This document shows positions 14,606-20,206 of a DNA stretch of 28,801 bases, piece by piece; the first letter of the stretch is position 1; every line of letters starts with the position of its first letter. This DNA is from a virus. Where the stretch lies: positions 1-28,801 of IMG/VR virus record IMGVR_UViG_3300046697_000085. One strand, written 5' to 3'. Position numbers and translations under genes: made by a program. The notes under the pieces are model-generated. The model ran no database searches. It was given only the letters and a program-made list of their open reading frames with translations, and had not been told where the DNA came from.

Positions 14606-15655
14606 CTATTTCAGCCGAATCAAAGAGAACTGCCAAGTGTAAACGCCCCCACCAGCAAGAGTGCCTGATGTGTACGCGGAAATTAGCGTACTGGCATCTG
14701 CGCTGATTTGTTTGCAGTTAGAGGCTCCACTGGACCCATCCATGCCAATATCATACGTTCCGGTCGCAGTCGTTGCCGCTCCCATTGAGGCCGAGTGCCA
14801 ATGGCCGAGCCAATACGCATAGCCGTAAGGGTTGAGCGTTCCGGTTCCTGCGGTCGTCATGGTCGCATCGCCACACATCTCATATTGGCCAGTCAGCCCG
14901 CTCGGAGTCGCATAAAGCGGTACGTAGCCTCCATTTGCTCCTGTGATCACGGTCAACCCGCTAATAAGCCCCGCTGCCACTGTGCAGGGATATTGAAGAC
15001 ACCCCGCCGGAAGCCCCGTAGTCTGTGGAACCCAGCTTGCATAGAAGGGCGGAACCCCGCTGGCCGCTCCGCCAACATCGTTGTAACTGGTCGTCTGGCA
15101 GGACGCAAGTAATCCCTGAGAGTACACGGTCCCAAGCCGCACCATCACATATACATCAAAGCAGTTTGCGTTTGTTGGCAGCGTTGGAAAAGTGACGATG
15201 TTATAGTTCGTGCCATTGACCGTGGCTGGTCCTGTCGTGGTCAGAGCTAAAGGGGAGAGTGCCGTGTAGATCGTCCCCGCCGTATTTCGCGCTACTACCC
15301 CATAGACGTAGCTCGCAGTGCCAGGAGTGCCGCCCTGCGTGATTGCGGGGCCGGTCGCAAGGTTGGCAATGGCCATGCTCGGAGCCGACAAAGTTAGTTG
15401 TGAGCCCGCCGTCAGCCCCGCTGCTGTGCCGGTCGTATTATTCGCTATCGTCCCAGCCGGGGATACGCTCCAAGTTCCATTATCACAGGAGTAAATAACA
15501 CCCGTAGAGATTACAACTTCAATAGGGGGAGAAGCAGGACAAGCTCCCGAGGGGGCGGATGGAACATAGATAACTTGATTGTTCACCGGCAATTGAGCGG
15601 AAGCTGTCCAGATAATGGACAATCCGAGAACGGCAAGGGAAAGGAGTTTCTTCAT
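14606..15655 (-). CDS. Secreted-type structural-like protein with signal peptide, 349 aa
   Basis: MKKLLSLAVLGLSIIWTASA followed by Gln is a classic Sec signal peptide, unusual for a gene in a virion block. The mature part is Gly/Thr/Ser/Ala-rich and beta-predicted. From about residue 115 to 200 there is an Ig- or fibronectin-like module (TASYVYGVVARNTAGTIYTALSP, then a tyrosine-corner-like YVMVRLGT). Four or more Cys could form disulphides outside the cytoplasm. It may be a lipid- or wall-exposed lysis or superinfection factor, or a host-derived protein. Repeat copy 9 lies within the signal-peptide codons. TAAATG joins it to the upstream gene. Confidence 0.7.
   Translation of the reverse strand: MKKLLSLAVLGLSIIWTASAQLPVNNQVIYVPSAPSGACPASPPIEVVISTGVIYSCDNGTWSVSPAGTIANNTTGTAAGLTAGSQLTLSAPSMAIANLATGPAITQGGTPGTASYVYGVVARNTAGTIYTALSPLALTTTGPATVNGTNYNIVTFPTLPTNANCFDVYVMVRLGTVYSQGLLASCQTTSYNDVGGAASGVPPFYASWVPQTTGLPAGCLQYPCTVAAGLISGLTVITGANGGYVPLYATPSGLTGQYEMCGDATMTTAGTGTLNPYGYAYWLGHWHSASMGAATTATGTYDIGMDGSSGASNCKQISADASTLISAYTSGTLAGGGVYTWQFSLIRLK
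15606..15620 (-). repeat. Hairpin repeat, copy 9, inside a coding region
   Basis: GTCCAGATAATGGAC on the plus strand. In sense it encodes the Ser-Ile-Ile-Trp-Thr part of the signal peptide, the only copy found wholly inside a good gene. Confidence 0.85.
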
Positions 15656-16003
15656 TTAGACTGTCCACCAAATCCAGAGTTTTGTTCCTGTTGCCGTCAA
15701 ACCCGTCACCGCAAAATCTCGCCAAGTCAAAGCACCTGTTGTATCAGTTGGGCTGTCGAGAAATAGTTCCGTATTGGCGGCTGTTGAAGCCGCAACGGAC
15801 AGTATGGGATATAGCGGGGCACTATCAGAGGGTGCGGTAATCGCTACCGTTCCCAAACTGGCCGCGCTGGCTCCGACAATGAGTAGAAGTTTTTGGACGC
15901 GGATTCCCGTGGTATAACCAGCAGACACAACCGTCGCGGCGTTGCGCCAAGTTGTGATGTCTCCAGCCAAAATCATGGGTTGTGAAACAAGAGAATTCGC
16001 CAC
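15656..16003 (-). CDS. Small virion-like protein, 115 aa, GTG start
   Basis: A GTG start (16001-16003) follows AGGAGCCCAAC. The protein is Ala/Thr/Ser-rich with alternating hydrophobic strands (RVQKLLLIVGASAASLGTVAI; LTATGTKLWIWWTV), beta-predicted and soluble, resembling small head-decoration or joining proteins. No family recognised. Confidence 0.65.
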   Translation of the reverse strand: MANSLVSQPMILAGDITTWRNAATVVSAGYTTGIRVQKLLLIVGASAASLGTVAITAPSDSAPLYPILSVAASTAANTELFLDSPTDTTGALTWRDFAVTGLTATGTKLWIWWTV

Positions 16004-16012
16004 GTTGGGCTC

Positions 16013-16231
16013 CTATAGCTTGAAATGCTTTTTGATTAAGGTTCTGAGAGCAGCAACCTGCGCCTGGTAGTGAACCTTTATTGATTTTTCTGCGGCGTCT
16101 CGGGCAACCATTGAATCGCCCAAGAACTCTTTCAGGTCCTTTTCGATTTCCTTGATCCACAACTGCCGATCAGCAGCGAAAATCACCGTCAAGACGAAAA
16201 CCACAGCAAGTATCCAAAGTATGGCTTCCAT
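16013..16231 (-). CDS. Membrane-anchored helical protein, 72 aa
   Basis: The start at 16231 is chosen for AAGGAGATCAAT upstream; a longer frame overlaps the gene before it. MEAILWILAVVFVLTVIFAA is one membrane segment. The rest is a charged helix (about 22-72). This one-anchor-plus-coil layout resembles small spanin or holin partners. Confidence 0.65.
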   Translation of the reverse strand: MEAILWILAVVFVLTVIFAADRQLWIKEIEKDLKEFLGDSMVARDAAEKSIKVHYQAQVAALRTLIKKHFKL

Positions 16232-16277
16232 ATTGATCTCCTTGTAGGGGCCTTGCGGCCCCCATAAGTTGTTGATT

Positions 16278-16910
16278 TTATATCCGGTTAATGACAAATT
16301 CCTTGAAGTTGATTGTCGTGGTGGCCGCCGAAGCAAGAGTGAAAGACGGAATGAAATTCAAATCGGTAATGGCAACGGAAGTGGCGTTGGCATTTGCCGC
16401 GTTGGAAATCAACACACCGTTCTGATACTGAGAAGTTCCGGCCCAAGACAGAATCTTGGTGAGGCTATCCCACAGGAACTGAGCCTTCATCACGTAGTTG
16501 ACAGTAACGCTCGAAGTCAGGTTTGCGGTCGCCGTACCCGTAACAACCTTGGTACATCCCGTGCTGAGAGTACCCAAGGTGTATCCCGAGGCCGCAGGGC
16601 CTCCCGCAAACGTTGAGGCTTTGGCGTTGTATAGATCGACTAACAAGTTGGTTGTGGCCGTGCTTGACGCCGTGAAGGCCAGAACAACCTCAAACAAGTG
16701 ACCGTCGAAAGCGCCGCCAGCGATGTCAGCCGAAACACCAACATATACGCCGGACGGATAGGTCGAAGTCGAAAGAGGAAATTCGGGGGAGGGGAAGTAC
16801 GGAGATACTCCAGCGGCGGTAGGGGCAAGCAGGGGGACTTCAGTAGTTACTGCAATCACCTGCGAGTAGTTAAAATTGGGGTAGCCTGCAACTGTGTCTT
16901 GATGAGCCAT
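16278..16910 (-). CDS. Virion protein paralogue 3, 210 aa
   Basis: The start is taken at 16910 (MAHQDTVAGYPNF), with AAAGGACAAACATC upstream; a longer open frame lacks a site. The C-terminal 130 residues align with paralogue 2: FDGHLFEVVLAF, LLVDLYNAKAST, YVMKAQFLWDS and INFKEFVINRI. The N-terminal part differs, lacking the YGLPSGE motif. It lies about 15 kb from the tandem pair, so the family has both a dispersed and a tandem copy. Confidence 0.8.
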   Translation of the reverse strand: MAHQDTVAGYPNFNYSQVIAVTTEVPLLAPTAAGVSPYFPSPEFPLSTSTYPSGVYVGVSADIAGGAFDGHLFEVVLAFTASSTATTNLLVDLYNAKASTFAGGPAASGYTLGTLSTGCTKVVTGTATANLTSSVTVNYVMKAQFLWDSLTKILSWAGTSQYQNGVLISNAANANATSVAITDLNFIPSFTLASAATTTINFKEFVINRI

Positions 16911-16929
16911 GATGTTTGTCCTTTGGAGG

Positions 16930-17178
16930 CTAAAGAGCCTCGATTGTGATCTTGAGTTTTCCGATGGAAGGAAGAACGGGATGTCCGGGAGGAGTGGTAA
17001 AGTGGAGGGAAATAGGATACGGAATTTCTGATTTCCAAATCCCTTCGGCTTTGATCTCCCAAACCTCTTCTGTTTTCTCATTCCAGTAAGGAGGAGCTTT
17101 TTTCGGAGGCTTGGGAAACTGACTAACCACGCAGCTTTTTATGCGCAGTTCGGCAACAATTTTGGATTCATCTGTCAT
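16930..17178 (-). CDS. Hypothetical protein, 82 aa
   Basis: A soluble beta-rich protein with a Pro/Lys-rich middle and LKITIEAL end. It is the first gene downstream of the tRNA array in the direction of transcription. No family recognised. No strong ribosome binding site is visible (AGAGAGCC before the ATG). Confidence 0.6.
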   Translation of the reverse strand: MTDESKIVAELRIKSCVVSQFPKPPKKAPPYWNEKTEEVWEIKAEGIWKSEIPYPISLHFTTPPGHPVLPSIGKLKITIEAL

Positions 17179-17224
17179 TTTTGGCTCTCTGAGATTCCGG
17201 CGCTCTGGCTCGGATCGGCGATTA

Positions 17225-17239
17225 GTCCATTACCCGGAC
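17225..17239 (-). repeat. 15-mer hairpin repeat, copy 10
   Basis: GTCCATTACCCGGAC, between the last tRNA of the array and the structural genes. Confidence 0.9.
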
Positions 17240-17252
17240 TAAAACTTAAATA

Positions 17253-17326
17253 TGGAGCGGACAGTCGGATTTCAACCGACATGACAAACTTGGAAGGATT
17301 GCATCCTAGCATTGGATGATGCCCGC
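17253..17326 (-). tRNA. tRNA-Gly(TCC), altered elbow
   Basis: Seven-pair acceptor stem, encoded TCCA end. The anticodon loop CTTCCAA reads GGA. D-loop AATGCTA and T-loop TTGAAAT give C19-G56 instead of G19-C56. One mismatch in the anticodon stem. Confidence 0.85.
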
Positions 17327-17331
17327 AAACT

Positions 17332-17405
17332 TGGTAGGCGACCACGGATTCGCGCCGTGATTATTCCTTAATCGGAGGAATTTCCTGCTATTGGAAGAGT
17401 CGCCC
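17332..17405 (-). tRNA. tRNA-Ile(GAT)-like with aberrant anticodon loop
   Basis: Complete cloverleaf with CCA. The anticodon loop CCGATTA has C33 and T37 instead of T33 and a purine. D-loop AATAGCA lacks GG, and T-loop CGCGAAT lacks T54-T55, though G19-C56 can form. Functional status is less sure than for its neighbours. Confidence 0.65.
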
Positions 17406-17410
17406 ATAAA

Positions 17411-17484
17411 TGGTGCCCGGTGAGGGAGTCAAACCCCCGTCGCTATCGTGTAAAGGTAGCAGTCTATCGTTAACCTAACCAGGC
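17411..17484 (-). tRNA. tRNA-Val(TAC), altered elbow
   Basis: Acceptor GCCTGGT/ACCGGGC, CCA encoded, anticodon loop TTTACAC (codon GTA). D-loop AACGATA with T-loop TTTGACT predicts A19-U56. Confidence 0.82.
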
Positions 17485-17571
17485 AAAACTTTAAGCTTCA
17501 AGATCACGGCTCTCAAGAAGCGTCCTCGGGATTACGACCGTCTGCTGGGCATCAAAGTACCCGAGGTAACA
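17485..17571 (-). other. Gap A in tRNA array: structured, not a tRNA
   Basis: This 87-base gap has no CCA or cloverleaf. A CCTCGGG/CCCGAGG stem (seven pairs, 29-base interior) and a GCTTC/GAAGC stem can form on the minus strand. On the plus strand one frame reads without stop through the gap (FKITALKKRPRDYDRLLGIK), protein-like but without start. It may be a remnant of a gene or of a tRNA. Confidence 0.35.
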
Positions 17572-17646
17572 TGGGGCGCGTAGCCGGAATCGAGCCGACA
17601 TCCTGACCTTCGGAGGGTCGAGTTCTGTCCTTTGAACTATACGCGC
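17572..17646 (-). tRNA. tRNA-Arg(CCG)
   Basis: Acceptor GCGCGTA/TACGCGC, CCCA end. Loop CTCCGAA (codon CGG). D-loop AAAGGACA and T-loop CTCGATT keep G19-C56, though T54 is C. Confidence 0.88.
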
Positions 17647-17651
17647 AAACT

Positions 17652-17752
17652 TTGTGCGAGCCGGATTTCTACCGGAAAATCTCTACTGACAGGCTGAAGA
17701 GGTCTTTCGACCTAAGTCAATATCCCGTTCGCCCGGATTTCAGATTCTCGCA
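17652..17752 (-). ncRNA. tRNA-like RNA of unresolved type (gap B)
   Basis: About 100 bases closed by TGCGAG/CTCGCA, without CCA. It contains a TCCGG-TAGAAAT-CCGG arm that looks like a T-arm with a non-standard loop. A TTGAC/GTCAG stem encloses 25 bases including a GAAA-capped hairpin. Read in normal order it would be a tRNA with an insert in the anticodon loop. Read as permuted, ATCCG-GGCGAAC-GGGAT would be the T-arm and the CCGGTAGA segment the D-loop. Neither fits cleanly. Confidence 0.4.
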
Positions 17753-17755
17753 ACT

Positions 17756-17830
17756 TGGGAGTCCCGTCCGGACACGATCCGGAATCTTTGCTTTAGGGGA
17801 GCATTGCTCTGTCCTTTGAGCTACGGGACC
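17756..17830 (-). tRNA. tRNA-Arg(CCT), C33
   Basis: Acceptor GGTCCCG/CGGGACT with CCCA. The anticodon loop CCCCTAA reads AGG but has C33. D-loop AAAGGACA, T-loop ATCGTGT: G19-C56 is kept, T54 lost. Confidence 0.83.
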
Positions 17831-17838
17831 AAAACTTA

Positions 17839-17913
17839 TGGAGAGCGCACGGAGAATTCAACTCCGATTCTTGGTTTAGAGGACCAGTGCCTTCTGCATT
17901 AGACGATGCGCTC
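17839..17913 (-). tRNA. tRNA-Arg(TCT), C33, altered elbow
   Basis: Acceptor GAGCGCA/TGCGCTC with TCCA. Loop CCTCTAA (codon AGA) has C33. D-loop AATGCAGA with T-loop TTGAATT predicts C19-G56. Confidence 0.83.
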
Positions 17914-17914
17914 T

Positions 17915-17989
17915 TGGTGGGGCGTCGGGGTAACCATCCCCGTTCTTCCGGTTAAAGGCCGGTTGCTTCAGCATTAAAGCTTACACCCC
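17915..17989 (-). tRNA. tRNA-Lys(TTT), C33, altered elbow
   Basis: Acceptor GGGGTGT/ACGCCCC with ACCA. Loop CCTTTAA (codon AAA) has C33. The D-loop contains ATGCTG and the T-loop is ATGGTTA, predicting C19-G56. A canonical Lys(CTT) follows in the array. Confidence 0.8.
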
Positions 17990-17994
17990 TAAAC

Positions 17995-18071
17995 TGGTGG
18001 GTCGCCAGGAACTCGAATCCTGCTCTGTCGGGTAAGAGCCGACTGCTTCAAACCATCAAAGCTTGCAACCC
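17995..18071 (-). tRNA. tRNA-Lys(CTT)
   Basis: Fully canonical: acceptor GGGTTGC/GCGACCC, loop CTCTTAC (codon AAG), D-loop with GG, T-loop TTCGAGT, ACCA encoded. Confidence 0.93.
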
Positions 18072-18072
18072 G

Positions 18073-18167
18073 TGGAACCGGAAGAGGGGCCTGAGCCCTC
18101 GCGCACCAGCAATCTACTGGCAACTGCCGGGGTTATAAATCCCAACGCCTCACCCGAGGATTCCGGC
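18073..18167 (-). tRNA. Class II-like tRNA, anticodon uncertain (TAT?)
   Basis: Acceptor GCCGGAA/TTCCGGT with TCCA, T-arm GAGGG-CTCAGGC-CCCTC. The anticodon arm is best read as TGGGA-TTTATAA-CCCCG, giving TAT (Ile, codon ATA), with a mismatch closing the loop. The 27-base variable region holds a stem GCCAG/CTGGT. Leu, Ser and Tyr normally have such arms, so anticodon and class disagree. The D-arm is reduced to CCTC-GGGT-GAGG. Confidence 0.55.
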
Positions 18168-18173
18168 AAAACT

Positions 18174-18246
18174 TGGTGCCGCGTGAGGGACTTTAACCCT
18201 ACGCCAAACGCTTTATGAGGGCGTTGTCCAAACTCTGGTGCGCGGC
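18174..18246 (-). tRNA. tRNA-Met(CAT), elongator-like, reduced D-arm
   Basis: Acceptor GCCGCGC/ACGCGGC (one mismatch) with ACCA, loop CTCATAA. Only 73 bases: the D-arm is short (CCA-GAGTT-TGG). T-loop TTAAAGT has A56, and the GT in the D region would allow U19-A56. Could also be an Ile(CAU) tRNA after modification. Confidence 0.7.
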
Positions 18247-18251
18247 GAAAC

Positions 18252-18321
18252 TGGCAGGGAATCGGGGAGTCTAACCCCGCTAAAAGGTTTTGGAGACCGA
18301 TGTGATCTCGGATCATTCCCT
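18252..18321 (-). tRNA. tRNA-Trp(CCA), short D region
   Basis: Acceptor AGGGAAT/ATTCCCT with GCCA, loop CTCCAAA (codon TGG), T-arm CGGGG-TTAGACT-CCCCG with A56. At 70 bases it lacks a normal D-arm; GATC-CGA-GATC is the only hairpin possible there. Confidence 0.7.
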
Positions 18322-18327
18322 GTAAAA

Positions 18328-18402
18328 TGGTAGCCCCGTGCGGACTCAAACCGCAATAACTAGTTTCGAAGACTAGTGCCCTGTTCTTTGGACGACGGGG
18401 CC
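18328..18402 (-). tRNA. tRNA-Arg(TCG), altered elbow
   Basis: Acceptor GGCCCCG/CGGGGCT with ACCA, loop CTTCGAA (codon CGA). D-loop AAAGAACA and T-loop TTTGAGT predict A19-U56. Compare Arg(CCG), whose D-loop AAAGGACA differs at exactly that base. Confidence 0.87.
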
Positions 18403-18408
18403 GTGAAA

Positions 18409-18484
18409 TGGTGTGCCCGGTCGGACTTCAACCGACGACCTCTTCCTTCGCAGGGAAGCGTTCTATGCGCTGAACTACGGGTAC
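18409..18484 (-). tRNA. tRNA-Arg(GCG), altered elbow, overlapped by endonuclease ORF
   Basis: Loop CTGCGAA (codon CGC), CCA encoded, one acceptor mismatch. D-loop AGCGCATA with T-loop TTGAAGT predicts C19-G56. The upstream endonuclease reading frame continues through its first 57 bases. Confidence 0.85.
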
Positions 18485-19294
18485 AAAAACTTTCAGAAGT
18501 TCCACAAAATGTTGCACTTGTTCATTAGTTTTGATGAATCTGTCTTTTCCGAGAGGCCACCGATAACGAACGACTCGTATTCCAACCCCGGTAAGTAGTC
18601 GATCTCTTTCTTGGTCCGAATCTTTTCTGTCGTCGTGTTGGCGGCCATCTACTTCCAAATCCAACAACAAAGAAGGAAAGTAGAAATCTAAGAAGTAGTT
18701 GCCCTTCTTGTCTGAGCCAAGTTCCTTCTTTCTGACCTTGAATTCTTGAACGTACTCTTGGTCCGTTTGGCTCCCCAGACGCTCTCTCCAGAACCTCTCG
18801 GCGAAAGACTCTTTACCTTTCGGACGAGTTTGCCATCCGGGGTGCTTCCCTACCGAGGAAGCAAGAATTTTCTTTACGAACTCTGGGTCCTGCCATTTCA
18901 CGATACCAGAACAAGCAATTGAACAATACCTTTGCTTTCGCTTGGGTCTCTCAATAACGGACCCGCAGTTTTCGCAAGGTCGAGGAAGATTATTGGTCTT
19001 GGATCGTAAAGACAGACTGAGTTTGTCTTTCGACTCCTCGCTTCTCTTCTCCCCAGGAACCCCTATCTTACTGTTTCCGTAGCACCGAGAATCACAAAAT
19101 TTTTGGTCGTATGAACAAAGTACCCCGCACCACTCACAAGGACTATCGGGAATCTTCTTTCTTCGTTCGCTAGTACAAGCCGCACTACAATAGAACTCGG
19201 TCTGTCCTGCTTTTGTTGCAAACACATAATGCTTCAGTTGCTTGAGAAATTTGCTCTTACAAACGCAGCACTCAAGTTCAATCTTCTTCGGCAT
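18428..19294 (-). CDS. VSR/EDxHD-like homing endonuclease with zinc fingers, 288 aa
   Basis: The N-terminal 135 residues hold repeated Cys pairs (CCVCKSKF, FYCSAAC, CEWCG, FCDSRC, CENCG, YCSIAC), a string of zinc knuckles for DNA binding. The C-terminal catalytic part, LDFYFPSLLLDLEVDGRQHD then DQERDRLLTGVGIRVVRYRW, is the VSR/DUF559-like PD-(D/E)XK fold seen in EDxHD homing enzymes. It lies between tRNA-Pro(TGG) and tRNA-Arg(GCG). No stop occurs before the tRNA: the last 18 codons and the TGA are tRNA sequence. ATG with AGGAAGACACA. Confidence 0.8.
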   Translation of the reverse strand: MPKKIELECCVCKSKFLKQLKHYVFATKAGQTEFYCSAACTSERRKKIPDSPCEWCGVLCSYDQKFCDSRCYGNSKIGVPGEKRSEESKDKLSLSLRSKTNNLPRPCENCGSVIERPKRKQRYCSIACSGIVKWQDPEFVKKILASSVGKHPGWQTRPKGKESFAERFWRERLGSQTDQEYVQEFKVRKKELGSDKKGNYFLDFYFPSLLLDLEVDGRQHDDRKDSDQERDRLLTGVGIRVVRYRWPLGKDRFIKTNEQVQHFVELLKVFVPVVQRIERFPAKEEVVG

Positions 19295-19309
19295 TGTGTC
19301 TTCCTAACA

Positions 19310-19386
19310 TGGTCGGGAGGGTGAGAATCGAACTCACTTGATAGCTCGCTTCCAGAGCGAGAGGCTAACCTTTTGCCCACCCCCCG
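19310..19386 (-). tRNA. tRNA-Pro(TGG), C33
   Basis: Acceptor CGGGGGG/CCTCCCG with ACCA. Loop TCTGGAA (codon CCA) has C33. D-loop with GG and T-loop TTCGATT are normal. Confidence 0.88.
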
Positions 19387-19393
19387 ATAAATT

Positions 19394-19470
19394 TGGTCGG
19401 GACCCGGCGAGTCGAACGCCGCTCGTCCTGTATCCGAAACAGGTGCCTGAAACCGCTAGGCTAGACCCCG
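19394..19470 (-). tRNA. tRNA-Pro(CGG)
   Basis: Acceptor CGGGGTC/GGTCCCG with ACCA, loop TTCGGAT (codon CCG), canonical D-loop (GG) and T-loop TTCGACT. Confidence 0.92.
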
Positions 19471-19471
19471 A

Positions 19472-19547
19472 TGGTGCGGATTCCCAGAATCGAACTGGAC
19501 TGAACGGCTTTTCAAACCGCCGCAAAGACCACTCTTGCTCAATCCGC
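19472..19547 (-). tRNA. tRNA-Phe(GAA)
   Basis: Acceptor GCGGATT/AATCCGC with ACCA, loop TTGAAAA (codon TTC/TTT), D-loop with GG, T-loop TTCGATT. A T-run from the preceding segment abuts its 5' end. Confidence 0.92.
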
Positions 19548-19629
19548 AAAAAGTCGGGGTACTCTCACCCCCTGTCAAACCACTCGCCGAACGTTACGAC
19601 GCTGCCGCAGGTTTCGCGGTTCTCAGCTT
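19548..19629 (-). other. Gap D in tRNA array: structured, ends like a terminator
   Basis: No cloverleaf or CCA. Minus-strand stems: CCGC-GAAACCT-GCGG, AGCGT-CGTA-ACGTT, and a GGGGT/ACCCC stem followed by GACTTTTT, which resembles an intrinsic terminator touching tRNA-Phe. A GGCGAGTGGTTTGA segment looks like a class II D-loop, so a decayed tRNA-Ser or -Leu is possible. Confidence 0.35.
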
Positions 19630-19705
19630 TGGTGGAGACGGAGGGATTGCAACCCTCAAAACTACGGTGCAGACGTAGTATGATCGCGTGTTTCATCACG
19701 CCCCC
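19630..19705 (-). tRNA. tRNA-Ala(TGC), C33, altered elbow
   Basis: Acceptor GGGGGCG/CGTCTCC with ACCA. Loop TCTGCAC (codon GCA) has C33. T-loop TTGCAAT has G56, and the long D-loop AAACACGCGAT offers C19. Confidence 0.82.
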
Positions 19706-19706
19706 A

Positions 19707-19800
19707 CATTTCAAACTTACGCCGAGGTCCTATCCTTTAGATGATGGTGCGGAACTCACCGCATATTCCAGCGGGAGTCGAACCCGCGTTTCTCGGCTGC
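19707..19800 (-). ncRNA. Circularly permuted tRNA-like gene
   Basis: On the minus strand a consensus T-arm (GCGGG-TTCGACT-CCCGC) comes first and a consensus D-arm segment (TCATCTAAAGGATAGGAC) comes after it. The outer ends pair as an anticodon stem (TCGGC with GCCGA). The region between pairs as an acceptor (CCGCACCA with TGG..TGCGG, an AATA bulge), closed by a short loop. Rejoined, the order acceptor, D-arm, anticodon stem, five-base variable loop and T-arm is normal. The flanks GTAAG and AAGCA share AAG and would give loop GTAAGCA. No CCA is encoded. Confidence 0.55.
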
Positions 19801-19801
19801 T

Positions 19802-19877
19802 TGGGGCGGGGTAGGAGGTTCGAACTCCTGTTACTGGGGTCACAGTCCAGCGCCTAAGCCACTCGGCCAACCTCGCC
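19802..19877 (-). tRNA. tRNA-His(GTG)
   Basis: The 5' end has the extra G(-1) opposite C73 that marks tRNA-His. Loop CTGTGAC (codon CAC/CAT), T-loop TTCGAAC, D-loop with GG, CCA encoded. Confidence 0.92.
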
Positions 19878-19893
19878 ATAAACTTTCCGAGCT

Positions 19894-19992
19894 TTAGGTC
19901 AACCGGCTGGCCAGCAAAAGGGCTATGCCCACGATCAACTTTTCACTGCATCCTATTTCTAGGAGGTACTCGGTGTAGGACTTGCTGTCCAT
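19894..19992 (-). CDS. Possible small membrane protein, 32 aa, start in repeat
   Basis: The ATG within repeat copy 11 opens MDSKSYTEYLLEIGCSEKLI followed by VGIALLLASRLT, with a C-terminal hydrophobic segment. The frame extends upstream without stop (ATPAWFYQTKWRDFSTGL...) into tRNA-Thr(TGT), so a longer product with a non-ATG start cannot be excluded. The ribosome binding site is weak. Confidence 0.4.
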   Translation of the reverse strand: MDSKSYTEYLLEIGCSEKLIVGIALLLASRLT

Positions 19993-20001
19993 TACCTGGA
20001 C
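19987..20001 (-). repeat. 15-mer hairpin repeat, copy 11
   Basis: GTCCATTACCTGGAC, preceded by CTTGCT and followed by GAA. The flanks are shared with copy 14. Confidence 0.88.
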
Positions 20002-20084
20002 GAATCGGAAACAGGGTTTACTCTGAAGCCCCGTTGAAAAGTCGCGCCACTTCGTTTGGTAGAACCAGGCAGGTGTCGCCTGTA

Positions 20085-20159
20085 TGGAGCGCCCGGACAG
20101 ATTCAAACTGCCTTCTCCCGGGTACAGGCCGGGCGAATCTTCTGGTATTCTTCAGGCGC
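20085..20159 (-). tRNA. tRNA-Thr(TGT), C33, altered elbow
   Basis: Acceptor GCGCCTG/CGGGCGC with TCCA. Loop CCTGTAC (codon ACA) has C33. D-loop ACCAGAAG with T-loop TTTGAAT predicts A19-U56. First gene after promoter P2. Confidence 0.85.
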
Positions 20160-20176
20160 AAATCTCAACTAAAGAC

Positions 20177-20206
20177 ATTGTACCACAACCGTCTTCAGCT
20201 TGTCAA
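20177..20206 (-). promoter_or_regulatory. Promoter P2 (sigma70) inside the tRNA array
   Basis: Minus strand TTGACA (20201-20206), 18 bp, TGG-TACAAT (20177-20182). The endonuclease stop codon TGA lies inside the -35 hexamer. Confidence 0.88.
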
